64,000 nucleotides of DNA from Alteromonadaceae bacterium BrNp21-10 (GTDB taxonomy: Bacteria > Pseudomonadota > Gammaproteobacteria > Enterobacterales > Alteromonadaceae): NCBI GenBank assembly GCA_030418115.1, contig JAUHQD010000018.1, positions 1-64,000 of the forward strand. Direction: 5' to 3'. Positions 55,664-64,000 of this stretch are shown here, piece after piece. The notes beneath the pieces are model-generated. The model was given only the letters and a program-made list of their open reading frames with translations. It was not told the DNA's origin and made no database searches. The number at the start of each line of letters is the position of its first letter. The first letter of the stretch is position 1. The position numbers and the translations under genes were made by a program.

Positions 55664-56332
55664 TCAACACTCTTTAGCGAAAGGGCAAGGGGCTGTAAAT
55701 GTCATGGGGCGCTCATCTGCAGGATGGGCAAAGCTCAATTGTTGCGCGTGCAGTTGCAAACGGTCAGCCATAGCTAAGGCTTGTGAATGAGCATATAAGC
55801 GGTCGCCAAGAATAGGGTGACCAAGGCTTAGCATATGTACCCGTAATTGATGAGAGCGACCTGTGATAGGCGTTAATTCCAGCAGTGTGCTTTGGCTTTG
55901 TCGTTGTAATACCTTCCAATGGGTTTGTGAAGGTTTACCTCGTTCATGGTCGACCATTTGCTTAGGGCGGTTCGGCCAGTCACAAATCAAAGGTAAGTCA
56001 ATCACGCCTTGTTCATCTTGGGGCGAGCCATAGACCCGTGCAAGATAGGTTTTTGCTGTTTGCCGTTGTTCAAATTGTCGCGATATATGCCGATGACTGG
56101 CTTTATTCAGCGCCATCACCAATAACCCCGATGTCGCCATATCTAAGCGGTGCACTATACTGGCCGTGGGAAATACCCGTTGTATGCGCAGTTGCAAACT
56201 GTCTTTGTGCTCCGGCGCTTTGCCAGGAACGGTTAACAGCTCACTGGGCTTATCCAACACGATAATGTCATCGTCCTGATAGACAATCTGTAAATAGGGT
56301 GACATCGGCGGATGGTAGTGGAGTAACGCCAT
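55664..56332 (-). CDS. rluA: RluA family rRNA/tRNA pseudouridine synthase
   Basis: A 222-residue enzyme with the catalytic Asp in HRLDMATSGLL (Asp 64) and family motifs ITGRSHQLRVHM and LGHPILGDRLYA. It isomerises U746 of 23S rRNA and U32 of some tRNAs in E. coli. It overlaps the end of rapA by one base; the rapA-rluA pair is the E. coli order too. The start could also be the Met at position 10. Confidence 0.9.
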   Translation of the reverse strand: MALLHYHPPMSPYLQIVYQDDDIIVLDKPSELLTVPGKAPEHKDSLQLRIQRVFPTASIVHRLDMATSGLLVMALNKASHRHISRQFEQRQTAKTYLARVYGSPQDEQGVIDLPLICDWPNRPKQMVDHERGKPSQTHWKVLQRQSQSTLLELTPITGRSHQLRVHMLSLGHPILGDRLYAHSQALAMADRLQLHAQQLSFAHPADERPMTFTAPCPFAKEC

Positions 56333-59154
56333 TAATGGGTATTCACCACTAAACGCACACTTTCAAATTCTAATTTTGCATTGCCGATGGCATCTTTTAA
56401 TTCGCTTAACTGCAACTCTAAATGCTGAATTTCATCATCACGTATTGCCGGGTTTACTTGCTGTAATGTCAGTAAACGCTGCTTTTCTTCGCTAAGTAAT
56501 TGCTGCATATGTTGGCTGCTTTGCTGACGAATAATGTCGGCGCGTTGTTCGGCAATTTGTTCAATGCGCTCCAGTGCGTCGTCAATTTTTACCGACAATG
56601 CGCTGATAAGCTGTTTGGCCATTTTAAAGCTGACCTTATTTAAACTGAAAAATATCGGATCATCTTCTTTATTGGCGGCATTAAGGCACAGACGAATGGG
56701 CGTTGCCGGTAAAAAACGCGACAGTTGCAAGTGCTTAGGCGCTTTTGCCGAAAGCACAAACAGACATTCAATCCAGTAATAGCCGACAGGCAAGTCTTCA
56801 TCGTGGGTCAGGGCGATACTACTTTTGCCATGGACGTCGGTTAAGATCATATCCATTGCATGCTGCACCATGGGGTGATCCCAACTAAAAAAGTGCAGAT
56901 GTTCAAACTGCAAGGCGGCTTGGCGTTCATAGGTGATGGTCATGCCATCTTCATCCAGACCGGGCAGATTATTTACTAGGGATTCCGTGGGACGTAGTAA
57001 ATAACTGTTTTCGTCGTGATCTTCTTGAGCTACACCTACAGTATCGAACAAACGTGTCATAAAGCGTTCGAGAGTAGGGGAATCATCAGACACTAGCAGT
57101 TGTTCAACAAAATCATCAATTTTGCCTTTACCAGAGGAGTTGAGTTCTAACAACTTGTCGCGGCCTTGCTCTAATTTGAGCTTTAACTCTTGATGTAAGT
57201 TTTGTGTTTTCTGAATTAAGGCGTCATGCAGCGCGCTATTTTGTGCATCTAAACAGGCATGATGTAAGTCATCTTTGAGTATTTCAAAGGCAGCGTTGCC
57301 GGTGGGGCAGGTATGCTCGAAGGCATCTAAGCCTTGATGATACCAATCCAACAACACACTTTGTGCCGACTGCGCAAAGTAAGGCACATGGATAATGACA
57401 TCTTGTTTTTGACCAATGCGATCCAATCGGCCAATACGTTGTTCCAGCAAATCAGGCACTTGCGGTAAGTCGAATAACACTAAGTGCTGGGCAAATTGGA
57501 AATTACGTCCTTCACTGCCAATCTCACTACATATAAGTACCTGCGCGCCTTCTTCTTTTTGGGCAAAATAGCTGGCGGCTTTGTCTCGTTCAATAATGCT
57601 CATACCTTCATGGAAAACCGCAGCACGTTTGCCTTCACGCACGCGTAATACTTCAGCTAAGGCCAAAGCGGTAGCTGCACTTTTACAAATGGTGAGCACT
57701 TTGCTCTCTTGAAGTTCGGTTAAGTGCCGAATAAACCAATTAACCCGCGGATCAAATCGAGTCCATATTTCACTAAGCTCAGGGGCGCGGTCGGGACAAA
57801 TTTGTAAATCAAAGGACTGTTGCGACGACAATTGTTGATATTGAGTGGGATAAGGCAAAGAGTAAGTTTTTAACCAACGTGTTGGAAAGCCTTGTACACC
57901 TTGTCTGGAGTTTCTGAATAACAAGCGGCCAGTACCGTGGCAATCGAGCAGGTGGTTGATGAGTTTGCTGTTATCACCACTAAGTTGAGTGAGATCAATA
58001 TTGCTGTCGCCGGCTGTATAGGGGGTAATAGCCTTGATTTGATCGGCGTTCAGTGGCAAATCGCTGAGTAACGGTTCAATGGCGTCGGCCAGTTGACTGT
58101 ACTTTGCTTCTTCATCCACAAACTCTTGGTAATCATAAAAACGATCGGGGTCGAGTAAGCGCAGGCGCGCAAAATGGCTTTGATGACCCAGTTGATCAGG
58201 TGTTGCAGTGAGTAGCAATACCCCTTTAATGCTTTGGGCGAGGGCTTCGATAGCGGTGTATTCAGGTGAAGCACCTTCTGCGGACCACTGCAAATGATGG
58301 GCTTCATCTACGACTAGTAAATCCCAGTGGGCTTGTTGGGCCAGTTGATGATAGCTAGGGTGTTCCACTAAAAAGTCTAAACTACAAATAACTAACTGTT
58401 CGGTTTCGAAGGGGTTAGTGTTAGTTTCGCTTTCTTCATCTTTGAAGGCTTGGCAACGCTCTTGATCAAATACCGCAAAAGCGAGGTTAACCCGACGTAA
58501 CATTTCTACCAGCCATTGGTGCACCAAGCTGGATGGCACCACAATCAGCACTCGGCTAGCGCGACCGCTTAATAGTTGCTGATGAATGATCAGCGCGGCT
58601 TCAATGGTTTTACCTAAACCCACTTCATCGGCTAATAGTACTCGTGGGGCAAAACGTTGACCGACCTGTTTGGCGATGTGTAATTGATGGGGAATAAAAT
58701 CGACCCGAGCACCAACAAAACCCAATAATTCGGAAGTTTGGTGCTGATATTGATGCTCTAAACAATCATGGCGTAGGTCAAACCATTTAGGATGATCGAA
58801 CAAGCCATTCATCAATCGTTGTTGCGGTTTATTCAACTGCATTTGATGATCAACGAAAATTTCACGTAGGCTGACGGTTTCGCCATTATCTTCGCGAATG
58901 CCGTGATAGGTTAACTGACCTTGATGCTCACTGACGTCGGTAATGTCTAATAACCAACCTTCATGACTTTTTACACTGTCGCCGGGCTCTAGTTGCAAGC
59001 GCGTAAGTGGTGCTGAACTGCTGGCATATACCCGTGTTTCGTTGGCGGCCGGAAACAGCAAGGTGACTTGTCGCTGGTTCACTTCAAGTACTGTGCCTAA
59101 GCCTAAATCTGTTTCGGTATCACTTAACCAACGTTGTCCAGCAAAAAATATCAT
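56332..59154 (-). CDS. rapA: RapA, RNA polymerase-recycling SWI2/SNF2 ATPase
   Basis: A 940-residue protein, near the 968 of E. coli RapA. N-terminal Tudor-like domains (GTVLEVNQRQVTLLFPA) are followed by the helicase core: Walker A LLADEVGLGKTIEA near 174-187, DEAH box VVDEAHHLQW, motif III LLLTATP and motif VI QRIGRLDRIGQ. The C-terminal spacer and RapA-specific domain are present. It binds RNA polymerase and frees it after transcription. Followed directly by rluA. Confidence 0.95.
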   Translation of the reverse strand: MIFFAGQRWLSDTETDLGLGTVLEVNQRQVTLLFPAANETRVYASSSAPLTRLQLEPGDSVKSHEGWLLDITDVSEHQGQLTYHGIREDNGETVSLREIFVDHQMQLNKPQQRLMNGLFDHPKWFDLRHDCLEHQYQHQTSELLGFVGARVDFIPHQLHIAKQVGQRFAPRVLLADEVGLGKTIEAALIIHQQLLSGRASRVLIVVPSSLVHQWLVEMLRRVNLAFAVFDQERCQAFKDEESETNTNPFETEQLVICSLDFLVEHPSYHQLAQQAHWDLLVVDEAHHLQWSAEGASPEYTAIEALAQSIKGVLLLTATPDQLGHQSHFARLRLLDPDRFYDYQEFVDEEAKYSQLADAIEPLLSDLPLNADQIKAITPYTAGDSNIDLTQLSGDNSKLINHLLDCHGTGRLLFRNSRQGVQGFPTRWLKTYSLPYPTQYQQLSSQQSFDLQICPDRAPELSEIWTRFDPRVNWFIRHLTELQESKVLTICKSAATALALAEVLRVREGKRAAVFHEGMSIIERDKAASYFAQKEEGAQVLICSEIGSEGRNFQFAQHLVLFDLPQVPDLLEQRIGRLDRIGQKQDVIIHVPYFAQSAQSVLLDWYHQGLDAFEHTCPTGNAAFEILKDDLHHACLDAQNSALHDALIQKTQNLHQELKLKLEQGRDKLLELNSSGKGKIDDFVEQLLVSDDSPTLERFMTRLFDTVGVAQEDHDENSYLLRPTESLVNNLPGLDEDGMTITYERQAALQFEHLHFFSWDHPMVQHAMDMILTDVHGKSSIALTHDEDLPVGYYWIECLFVLSAKAPKHLQLSRFLPATPIRLCLNAANKEDDPIFFSLNKVSFKMAKQLISALSVKIDDALERIEQIAEQRADIIRQQSSQHMQQLLSEEKQRLLTLQQVNPAIRDDEIQHLELQLSELKDAIGNAKLEFESVRLVVNTH

Positions 59155-59620
59155 AGAGCCTCACTTTTAATTAGGGCGGCGATTATATACAAGCTACGCT
59201 AAATTGCAGCATGCAATATGGCGTATTACTCTGCTTGTTAGGACTTACATCTCTATAAGCATAGGGCGCAAAGGATAAACTGTGAAATATGCTGAAATAT
59301 CCAACAGCAATAAAATAGATTGTTGTTATTACTGATAGACGATCTGCCTTTTGCTGAAAAAATAGTCACCGCAAATTGCCAGCGCGAATGGTCAAAAAAA
59401 ATAAACCTCATCGAATCAGTAAAAGTAGGTGATTGTCAGCGAAAAGTATTTTATGGTGGTGTTGACGTTAAAACTTGCGCCAAGAACAACGGACACTTGG
59501 TTACAGCTTGTTACGCGCTTTGTTACGTACTTGGCGCTACTCGCTATAGGTAAAGTTTAATCAAGTTCCGGTGCGATTGGCTCAAATGTCGGTTATCTAC
59601 CTCATCAGCCGGAGTTGCTA
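59155..59620. other. Intergenic region between rapA and the PhoH-family gene
   Basis: These 466 bases separate divergent genes. A 77-codon plus-strand frame (59320-59553) begins without a ribosome-binding site and shows no family pattern, so I do not call it. GGAG at 59611-59614 serves the downstream gene. Confidence 0.45.
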
Positions 59621-61018
59621 ATGCCAGAAACAGCAGTCACTAAAAGTAAAATATACGTTCTCGACACCAATATTCTTTTACACGAACCTTTCGCATTTTT
59701 ATCCTTCAAAGAGCATGACGTAGTTGTTCCAATGACCGTTTTGGAAGAGCTGGATTACATCAAAGACAGTAAAAAAGACGTTGCCCGTGACGCTCGTGTG
59801 TCTATTCGCGCCATGGAAGATACCTTACACAATGCTAGCCCAGAAGAAATGGTCGCCGGCGTTTCCTTAAAGGGCCTAGGTTCTGGGGATGCTGCGCCGA
59901 CAGGGCGACTTTCTATTTTTACGGACTATACCCTGAAAGGGGAAAACAGTGCGTTTAGTAATGACGATAACGATAATCGCATTATTAATGCCGCTTTGTA
60001 TTTACAAAAACATAAAGCGCCGGCGCAGGTTATTCTGGTTACTAAAGATATCAATATGCGCCTGAAGGCCAAAGGCGCTGGCATGAAATTATTGGAAGAT
60101 TATCGCACCGACCAATTAATTTCAGACATTAAATACTTGTGTAAGGGCTATCATCAGTTTGAGGGTGAATTTTGGCAGCAAGTTAAATCAGTGGAGAGCC
60201 GTACCGAAGGCCGCGACACTATTCATACTATTGGTAAATCCTTACTTCCTGAAGCTTATATCAACGAATTTATAATTGATGATGATCATCAGTTTGCTGG
60301 CATTGTTGAAGCCATCACTGACAGCTCTATTGATATTTTAGATCTTGGTTTTGATCGTTTGATGGGGCGTAATGCATGGGGTATATCACCAAAAAACATC
60401 GGTCAAGCGATGGCTTTACATGGTTTACTGGACCCACATATTGATTTGGTGATCCTCACCGGCCCGGCCGGTAGTGGTAAAACCTTGTTAGCTTTAGCTG
60501 CTGCCTTAGAGATGACTGTTGAACAAAAGCAGTACGATAAAATAATTGTTACTCGCAGTACGCCTGATATTGCTGAATCTATCGGTTTCTTACCGGGTAC
60601 CGAAGAGGAAAAAATGGCACCTTGGTTAGCCGCCATTACAGATTCCTTAGAGGTGCTGCATAAGCATGACGAGAATGCCCATAGTTCGATGAATTACATC
60701 ATGGAAAAAGCCAATATTCAGTTTAAGTCGATTAACTTTATGCGTGGTCGCAGCATTCAAAATGCCGTTGTGTTGCTCGATGAATGTCAAAACCTCACTG
60801 CCTCACAATTAAAAACCATTATTACCCGTTGTGGGCAGGGGACTAAGTTAATTTGTAGTGGTAACTTAGCGCAAATTGATAGCAATTATTTGTCGCCAGT
60901 AACCTCAGGCTTAACCTATTTGGTTGAGAAGTTTAAGGACTTCTCTGGCAGTAGCACTATTCATCTAGAAGGTGTGGTACGTAGTCGCTTAGCCGAATAT
61001 GCAGAAGAGAATTTGTAA
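59621..61018 (+). CDS. PIN-PhoH family ATPase
   Basis: A 465-residue protein started at ATG 59621 with GGAG six bases upstream. Residues 8-150 form a PIN RNase domain (YVLDTNILLHEP, EELDYIKDSKKDVARD, VTKDINMRLKAKG). Residues about 250-460 form a PhoH ATPase with Walker A LTGPAGSGKTLLALAAAL near 281 and Walker B NAVVLLDECQNLTASQLK. This is the PhoH2/YlaK-type fusion, an RNA helicase-nuclease. It is a standard chromosomal gene in this group. Confidence 0.9.
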   Translation: MPETAVTKSKIYVLDTNILLHEPFAFLSFKEHDVVVPMTVLEELDYIKDSKKDVARDARVSIRAMEDTLHNASPEEMVAGVSLKGLGSGDAAPTGRLSIFTDYTLKGENSAFSNDDNDNRIINAALYLQKHKAPAQVILVTKDINMRLKAKGAGMKLLEDYRTDQLISDIKYLCKGYHQFEGEFWQQVKSVESRTEGRDTIHTIGKSLLPEAYINEFIIDDDHQFAGIVEAITDSSIDILDLGFDRLMGRNAWGISPKNIGQAMALHGLLDPHIDLVILTGPAGSGKTLLALAAALEMTVEQKQYDKIIVTRSTPDIAESIGFLPGTEEEKMAPWLAAITDSLEVLHKHDENAHSSMNYIMEKANIQFKSINFMRGRSIQNAVVLLDECQNLTASQLKTIITRCGQGTKLICSGNLAQIDSNYLSPVTSGLTYLVEKFKDFSGSSTIHLEGVVRSRLAEYAEENL

Positions 61019-61026
61019 AAAGGTTA

Positions 61027-61971
61027 TTAAAAAATGACCTTTTCATAGGTCACTTCGCCATTCGCTACTGCTTGTAATGAGCGCTCATCGGCTTGGCCTA
61101 ATTCAATTAGTGCCGGGCCGGTGGGCTCTATGTAGATAAACTCTAAATCATCAAATTCAAATACTTTGTCTTGGCGCATGTTAGGAATACTAATGCCCAT
61201 TAAGGCATGCTCGGGTAAAAAGATATATACCATATCCACATAAGGATAAAAGGCCTTGAGCAGCGCCGCCATCAGCACGGTTTTGCTGTCGCAATCGCCT
61301 TTATTATCATCGATTAAACGACTTGGCGGGGCATAGCCGCTGCCATTAGAGGTGATGCGCTGTTCCAAGGTGTCGTAGGGAATACTTTGCACCCAACTGA
61401 GTATCAGGCTAACGGTATCCCTTACCGACGCTTGCTCACCTAATATAGATTTAAATTCAGCGACAAGTGGTGTTAAAAATTCATCGCTCATACGGGCGAA
61501 TTTGACGTGATCCGGTTTGATCCCCGTTACGCCGAGGTTATTGGTGAATTCCACATAAAAATTTTCAGCCAAATATTGTTGATAGCTTTGTTGCTTGGCA
61601 TCTTCGAGAATTTGTCGCCATTTATCAATATGCAGCTGTTGGCGTGAGCGAATACTAATACTTAATTGATCGCTAATTTGGCTAATCTCAATATTGGCCT
61701 CACGCGGGTCGGCTTCACTGGCCCGTTGTCTCATGGCCATTTTCATGTATTGGTTGGCCACCGCTGGCTGATAGAGTTTGAACGTTCTAAAGGTGTCGTA
61801 GAGCATGCGTTTATTGATTTTGACGCTGAGTTGGTGCTGTTCATTGGTGTGCCCCAGCCACATATAGTCAAACTGTACGTCGCCGCCCAAGTCATGGCGG
61901 TCAAACAGCAATTGACCTGCTGAAGAACAAAAGCTAAAGAGTAAGGCTAAGCCGGTAAACAGTGCGCGCAT
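61027..61971 (-). CDS. Exported transglutaminase-like protein
   Basis: A 314-residue protein if begun at Met 61971, where a signal peptide follows at once (RALFTGLALLFSFCSSAGQ); an upstream ATG at 62025 would add 18 residues. The C-terminal half has a transglutaminase-like core: Cys in DDNKGDCDSKTVLMAALLK, His in LPEHALMGISI, and Glu/Asp in FIYIEPTGP. The substrate is unknown. It ends 8 bp from the convergent PhoH-family gene. Confidence 0.7.
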   Translation of the reverse strand: MRALFTGLALLFSFCSSAGQLLFDRHDLGGDVQFDYMWLGHTNEQHQLSVKINKRMLYDTFRTFKLYQPAVANQYMKMAMRQRASEADPREANIEISQISDQLSISIRSRQQLHIDKWRQILEDAKQQSYQQYLAENFYVEFTNNLGVTGIKPDHVKFARMSDEFLTPLVAEFKSILGEQASVRDTVSLILSWVQSIPYDTLEQRITSNGSGYAPPSRLIDDNKGDCDSKTVLMAALLKAFYPYVDMVYIFLPEHALMGISIPNMRQDKVFEFDDLEFIYIEPTGPALIELGQADERSLQAVANGEVTYEKVIF

Positions 61972-62140
61972 AAATTTAGGTAACAGCCCTTGTGATTGAA
62001 CGAGTATTATACCCGAGTTACTCAAAATATTAGCGGCTGATTATTGGCTTTTCATGAGTGTAAAAGGGAACGGGTTTTTATTGTAACAATCTGGCCGCTT
62101 CGTTAGGCGAAGCAGCCAGCTGTTTTAAGTAGAGATTAGG

Positions 62141-64000
62141 TTAGAAGCGTTGACTAAACTCAACACCATAAGTACGCGGCATACCACGAGTCGCGTTAGG
62201 TGAACCGGTATTACTGCCCTGACCACCCGGTGATGAAATCATATAGTTTTCATCAAAGAGATTGCGTGCATACAGAGACAATTTCCAATCATCATCACTG
62301 ATATAGCTAATGCGCGTGTTAACCAAATCATAACCTTCTATGCGATTCAGTGAGGTTAAGCCTTCTATGCTAGCGGGATTAAAGGGTAATACACCGAGAT
62401 TGCCGTTACTGGCTGCGCCATTTCGCTCATCCACTGATGTCCAATCAAGATGTAAAAGCACTTCACCGTTGTCCACTGGAATAAAGTAATCACCGCTGAT
62501 AAAGAAGCGGTTCTTCGGCACACCAGATAGTGGATTACCGGTTTGATCATCGGCGGCGCTTTCACCTTCAAACAAGGCGTATCGGGTATATTCGGTATCT
62601 AAATAAGCGTAATTGAAGTTGATGCTGAAGTTTTCAGTGGCGGCCCAGGTGGTCTCTAACTCAATACCTTTTCCTGCCGCGTCAACGTTACGTACGTTGT
62701 AGACAGGAATTGCACCATCGGCACCGGTTAAACGTAATATTTGTAAATTGGTATAATCATAGTCAAAAGCGGCAATGTTTAATTTCAGTTTGTTATCCAA
62801 CAACATGGATTTTAAACCGACCTCGATGTTATCCACTTCTTCTTGGTCAAAAGGTTCGGCTAGACCAAGGGAATTAAAACCTCCGGCCTTAAAGCCTTCG
62901 GCATAAGTCACATAAGTCATGACATTTTTATTCCATTTATAATCCAGTACAAAACGTGGGGTGACCTTGGTCCAACTATTGGATTGTTGAGTTGGTTGAA
63001 AATTGCCCGCGTTGTCCAGTATTGGCTCATCATTACTGTTACGCAAAATATACTCACTACCAAAGGCTAAACCGAACAGTGAGCCCGGAACTTGTGGGAT
63101 CGGAATGGTAATTTCATTTTGGTAGTAGGATAAAATACTGAAGTCTTTTTCATCTTTAGTCCAACGCACGCCAACGGTTAGATCGAGCTTATCGGTGAGT
63201 GGATAAGTCACATCGGTAAAGATGGCATAAGAGGTGTAGTCGCCCCAATCATCGGTTTCTTCAATCCAAGGTTTACCCAAATTATCTTGAGCTATGGCAT
63301 CGGCAATATTCGCCGAGTCTTCACCGGTTAATAAGCTTAAATAGGCTAAATCGTCGGGGATAAGCTGTTGTAAAAATCCGCTTAAGCCGGTTCCAAGTGG
63401 CACATCTAACGTGCCAGGGATGCCATATTCTGGCGCGCCTGTCGGGGGCAACCCTGCGGCACTTAATGCTTGGTTAATGGCATAGCTGTCTAAGGCTTCA
63501 ACCGTAAATTCGGCTAATGTGCGCTGATAAATATCTTCATTTAAATAGGTGGCTCCTAAGGTCCAGCGGGTACCGCCGTCGGTAACGCCACTGAAGCGAA
63601 ACTCCTGACTAAACTGCTTTTGATCTTCAATATTGTTGGAAGCAAAGTAGGCACGAATGTTGGCACTACCGTCGTCATCGGTATGGTTTTCAGTTTCAAA
63701 GCGTTTATACGCGGTTATGGAAGTAAAATCCGCCCAATCTAGGTCGGAGGTTATCTCCATTGAAGCGCCAAACATATGTCGAGATTCCGTACCTCTGAAG
63801 TCCATTTCATGGACGCCGTATGGATCCAACTTATCGGTACCAAAATATAAATCGGGATTAAACGAATAAGTGGGTCGTGCATCGCCATCGACTTCGTTAA
63901 ATTCGGCGCGGAACATCACATCGGTGTGATCGGAATATTCCCATAATATGGAGGCTCGTGCGGTTTGATCGGTGCTTTCGCCGTATTTGACCATTTCAAA
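62141..64000 (-). CDS. TonB-dependent outer-membrane receptor (partial, 5' end beyond window)
   Basis: The frame runs open to the window edge and ends at 62141, giving about 619 C-terminal residues. It is a series of amphipathic beta strands typical of a TonB-receptor barrel (DLDWADFTSITAYKRFE, YTSYAIFTDVTYPLTDKLDL, FRFSGVTDGGTRWTLG) and ends in EFSQRF, an aromatic C-terminus recognised by the Bam machinery. The plug and signal peptide lie outside. Substrate cannot be told; its nearest look is the large family of marine siderophore or polysaccharide receptors. Confidence 0.88.
   Translation of the reverse strand, partial: FEMVKYGESTDQTARASILWEYSDHTDVMFRAEFNEVDGDARPTYSFNPDLYFGTDKLDPYGVHEMDFRGTESRHMFGASMEITSDLDWADFTSITAYKRFETENHTDDDGSANIRAYFASNNIEDQKQFSQEFRFSGVTDGGTRWTLGATYLNEDIYQRTLAEFTVEALDSYAINQALSAAGLPPTGAPEYGIPGTLDVPLGTGLSGFLQQLIPDDLAYLSLLTGEDSANIADAIAQDNLGKPWIEETDDWGDYTSYAIFTDVTYPLTDKLDLTVGVRWTKDEKDFSILSYYQNEITIPIPQVPGSLFGLAFGSEYILRNSNDEPILDNAGNFQPTQQSNSWTKVTPRFVLDYKWNKNVMTYVTYAEGFKAGGFNSLGLAEPFDQEEVDNIEVGLKSMLLDNKLKLNIAAFDYDYTNLQILRLTGADGAIPVYNVRNVDAAGKGIELETTWAATENFSINFNYAYLDTEYTRYALFEGESAADDQTGNPLSGVPKNRFFISGDYFIPVDNGEVLLHLDWTSVDERNGAASNGNLGVLPFNPASIEGLTSLNRIEGYDLVNTRISYISDDDWKLSLYARNLFDENYMISSPGGQGSNTGSPNATRGMPRTYGVEFSQRF

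Noticed and set aside
59320-59553. 77-codon frame between rapA and the PhoH-family gene
   Set aside because: No ribosome-binding site and no recognisable pattern; left as intergenic.

Overview
The window reads as a chromosomal stretch of a marine gammaproteobacterium, probably Alteromonadales or a near relative. The right-hand 14 kb holds ordinary core genes: rluA next to rapA as in E. coli, an AmpG-type permease, a PIN-PhoH ATPase and a TonB-dependent receptor. The left-hand 50 kb is an accessory island of defence and metal-resistance genes. Its right edge is marked by a 3' fragment of thyA at about 50.2 kb. Nothing was computed; organism and family calls are by reading.

Positions 1-14.8 kb are a defence cluster. 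An insertion-sequence remnant cuts a DUF4297-like/STAND NTPase gene at its P-loop (1-1037). Two hypothetical proteins sharing an N-terminal domain follow (1476-3162). A WYL-domain repressor of the BrxR/CapW type (3169-3993, minus) is divergent from a tightly packed six-gene plus-strand operon. The first four genes form a Wadjet-like SMC system in the order Toprim nuclease (jetD-like), SMC ATPase (jetC-like), kleisin (jetA-like), MukE-like (jetB-like). The last two are a CD-NTase and an S-4TM pore-forming effector, which make a minimal CBASS. Plasmid and phage defence thus appear fused in one transcription unit under one putative regulator. Beyond it lie two small basic or short ORFs, a convergent pair made of an NA37/YejK nucleoid-associated protein and a two-TM protein, and a 49-residue protein.

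Positions 15-47.6 kb are a metal-resistance region with three complete HME-RND efflux systems. One is czcCBA-like on the minus strand (15.0-21.3 kb), one czcCBA-like on the plus strand (25.2-31.1 kb), and one cusCBA-like (34.5-41.8 kb). Each is preceded by a small secreted Cys/His-rich protein ending in RPP. Three near-identical MerR-family promoters (19-bp spacer, CTATAGT-ACTATAG core) precede a cytochrome c/FTR1 permease, a CDF-led operon and a transglutaminase-CDF operon, and the third is shared with a divergent PbrR-like regulator gene. A merR-merC unit, copC/copD, a degraded gene, a copper regulator with a P1B ATPase, a cupredoxin-like protein and a glutaredoxin-MauE fusion complete the region.

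Positions 47.6-50.6 kb are the island edge: a partial second copy of the cupredoxin gene, a KfrA-like protein with a 32-bp palindrome, a serine recombinase operon with upstream dyads, and the thyA 3' remnant.

Positions 50.8-64 kb are core: a response regulator with a CheC/CheX-like domain, a diguanylate cyclase, AmpG-like MFS, a hypothetical protein, a DUF3530 protein, RluA, RapA, PIN-PhoH, a transglutaminase-like exported protein and a TonB receptor running off the window. I saw no rRNA, tRNA or CRISPR array.
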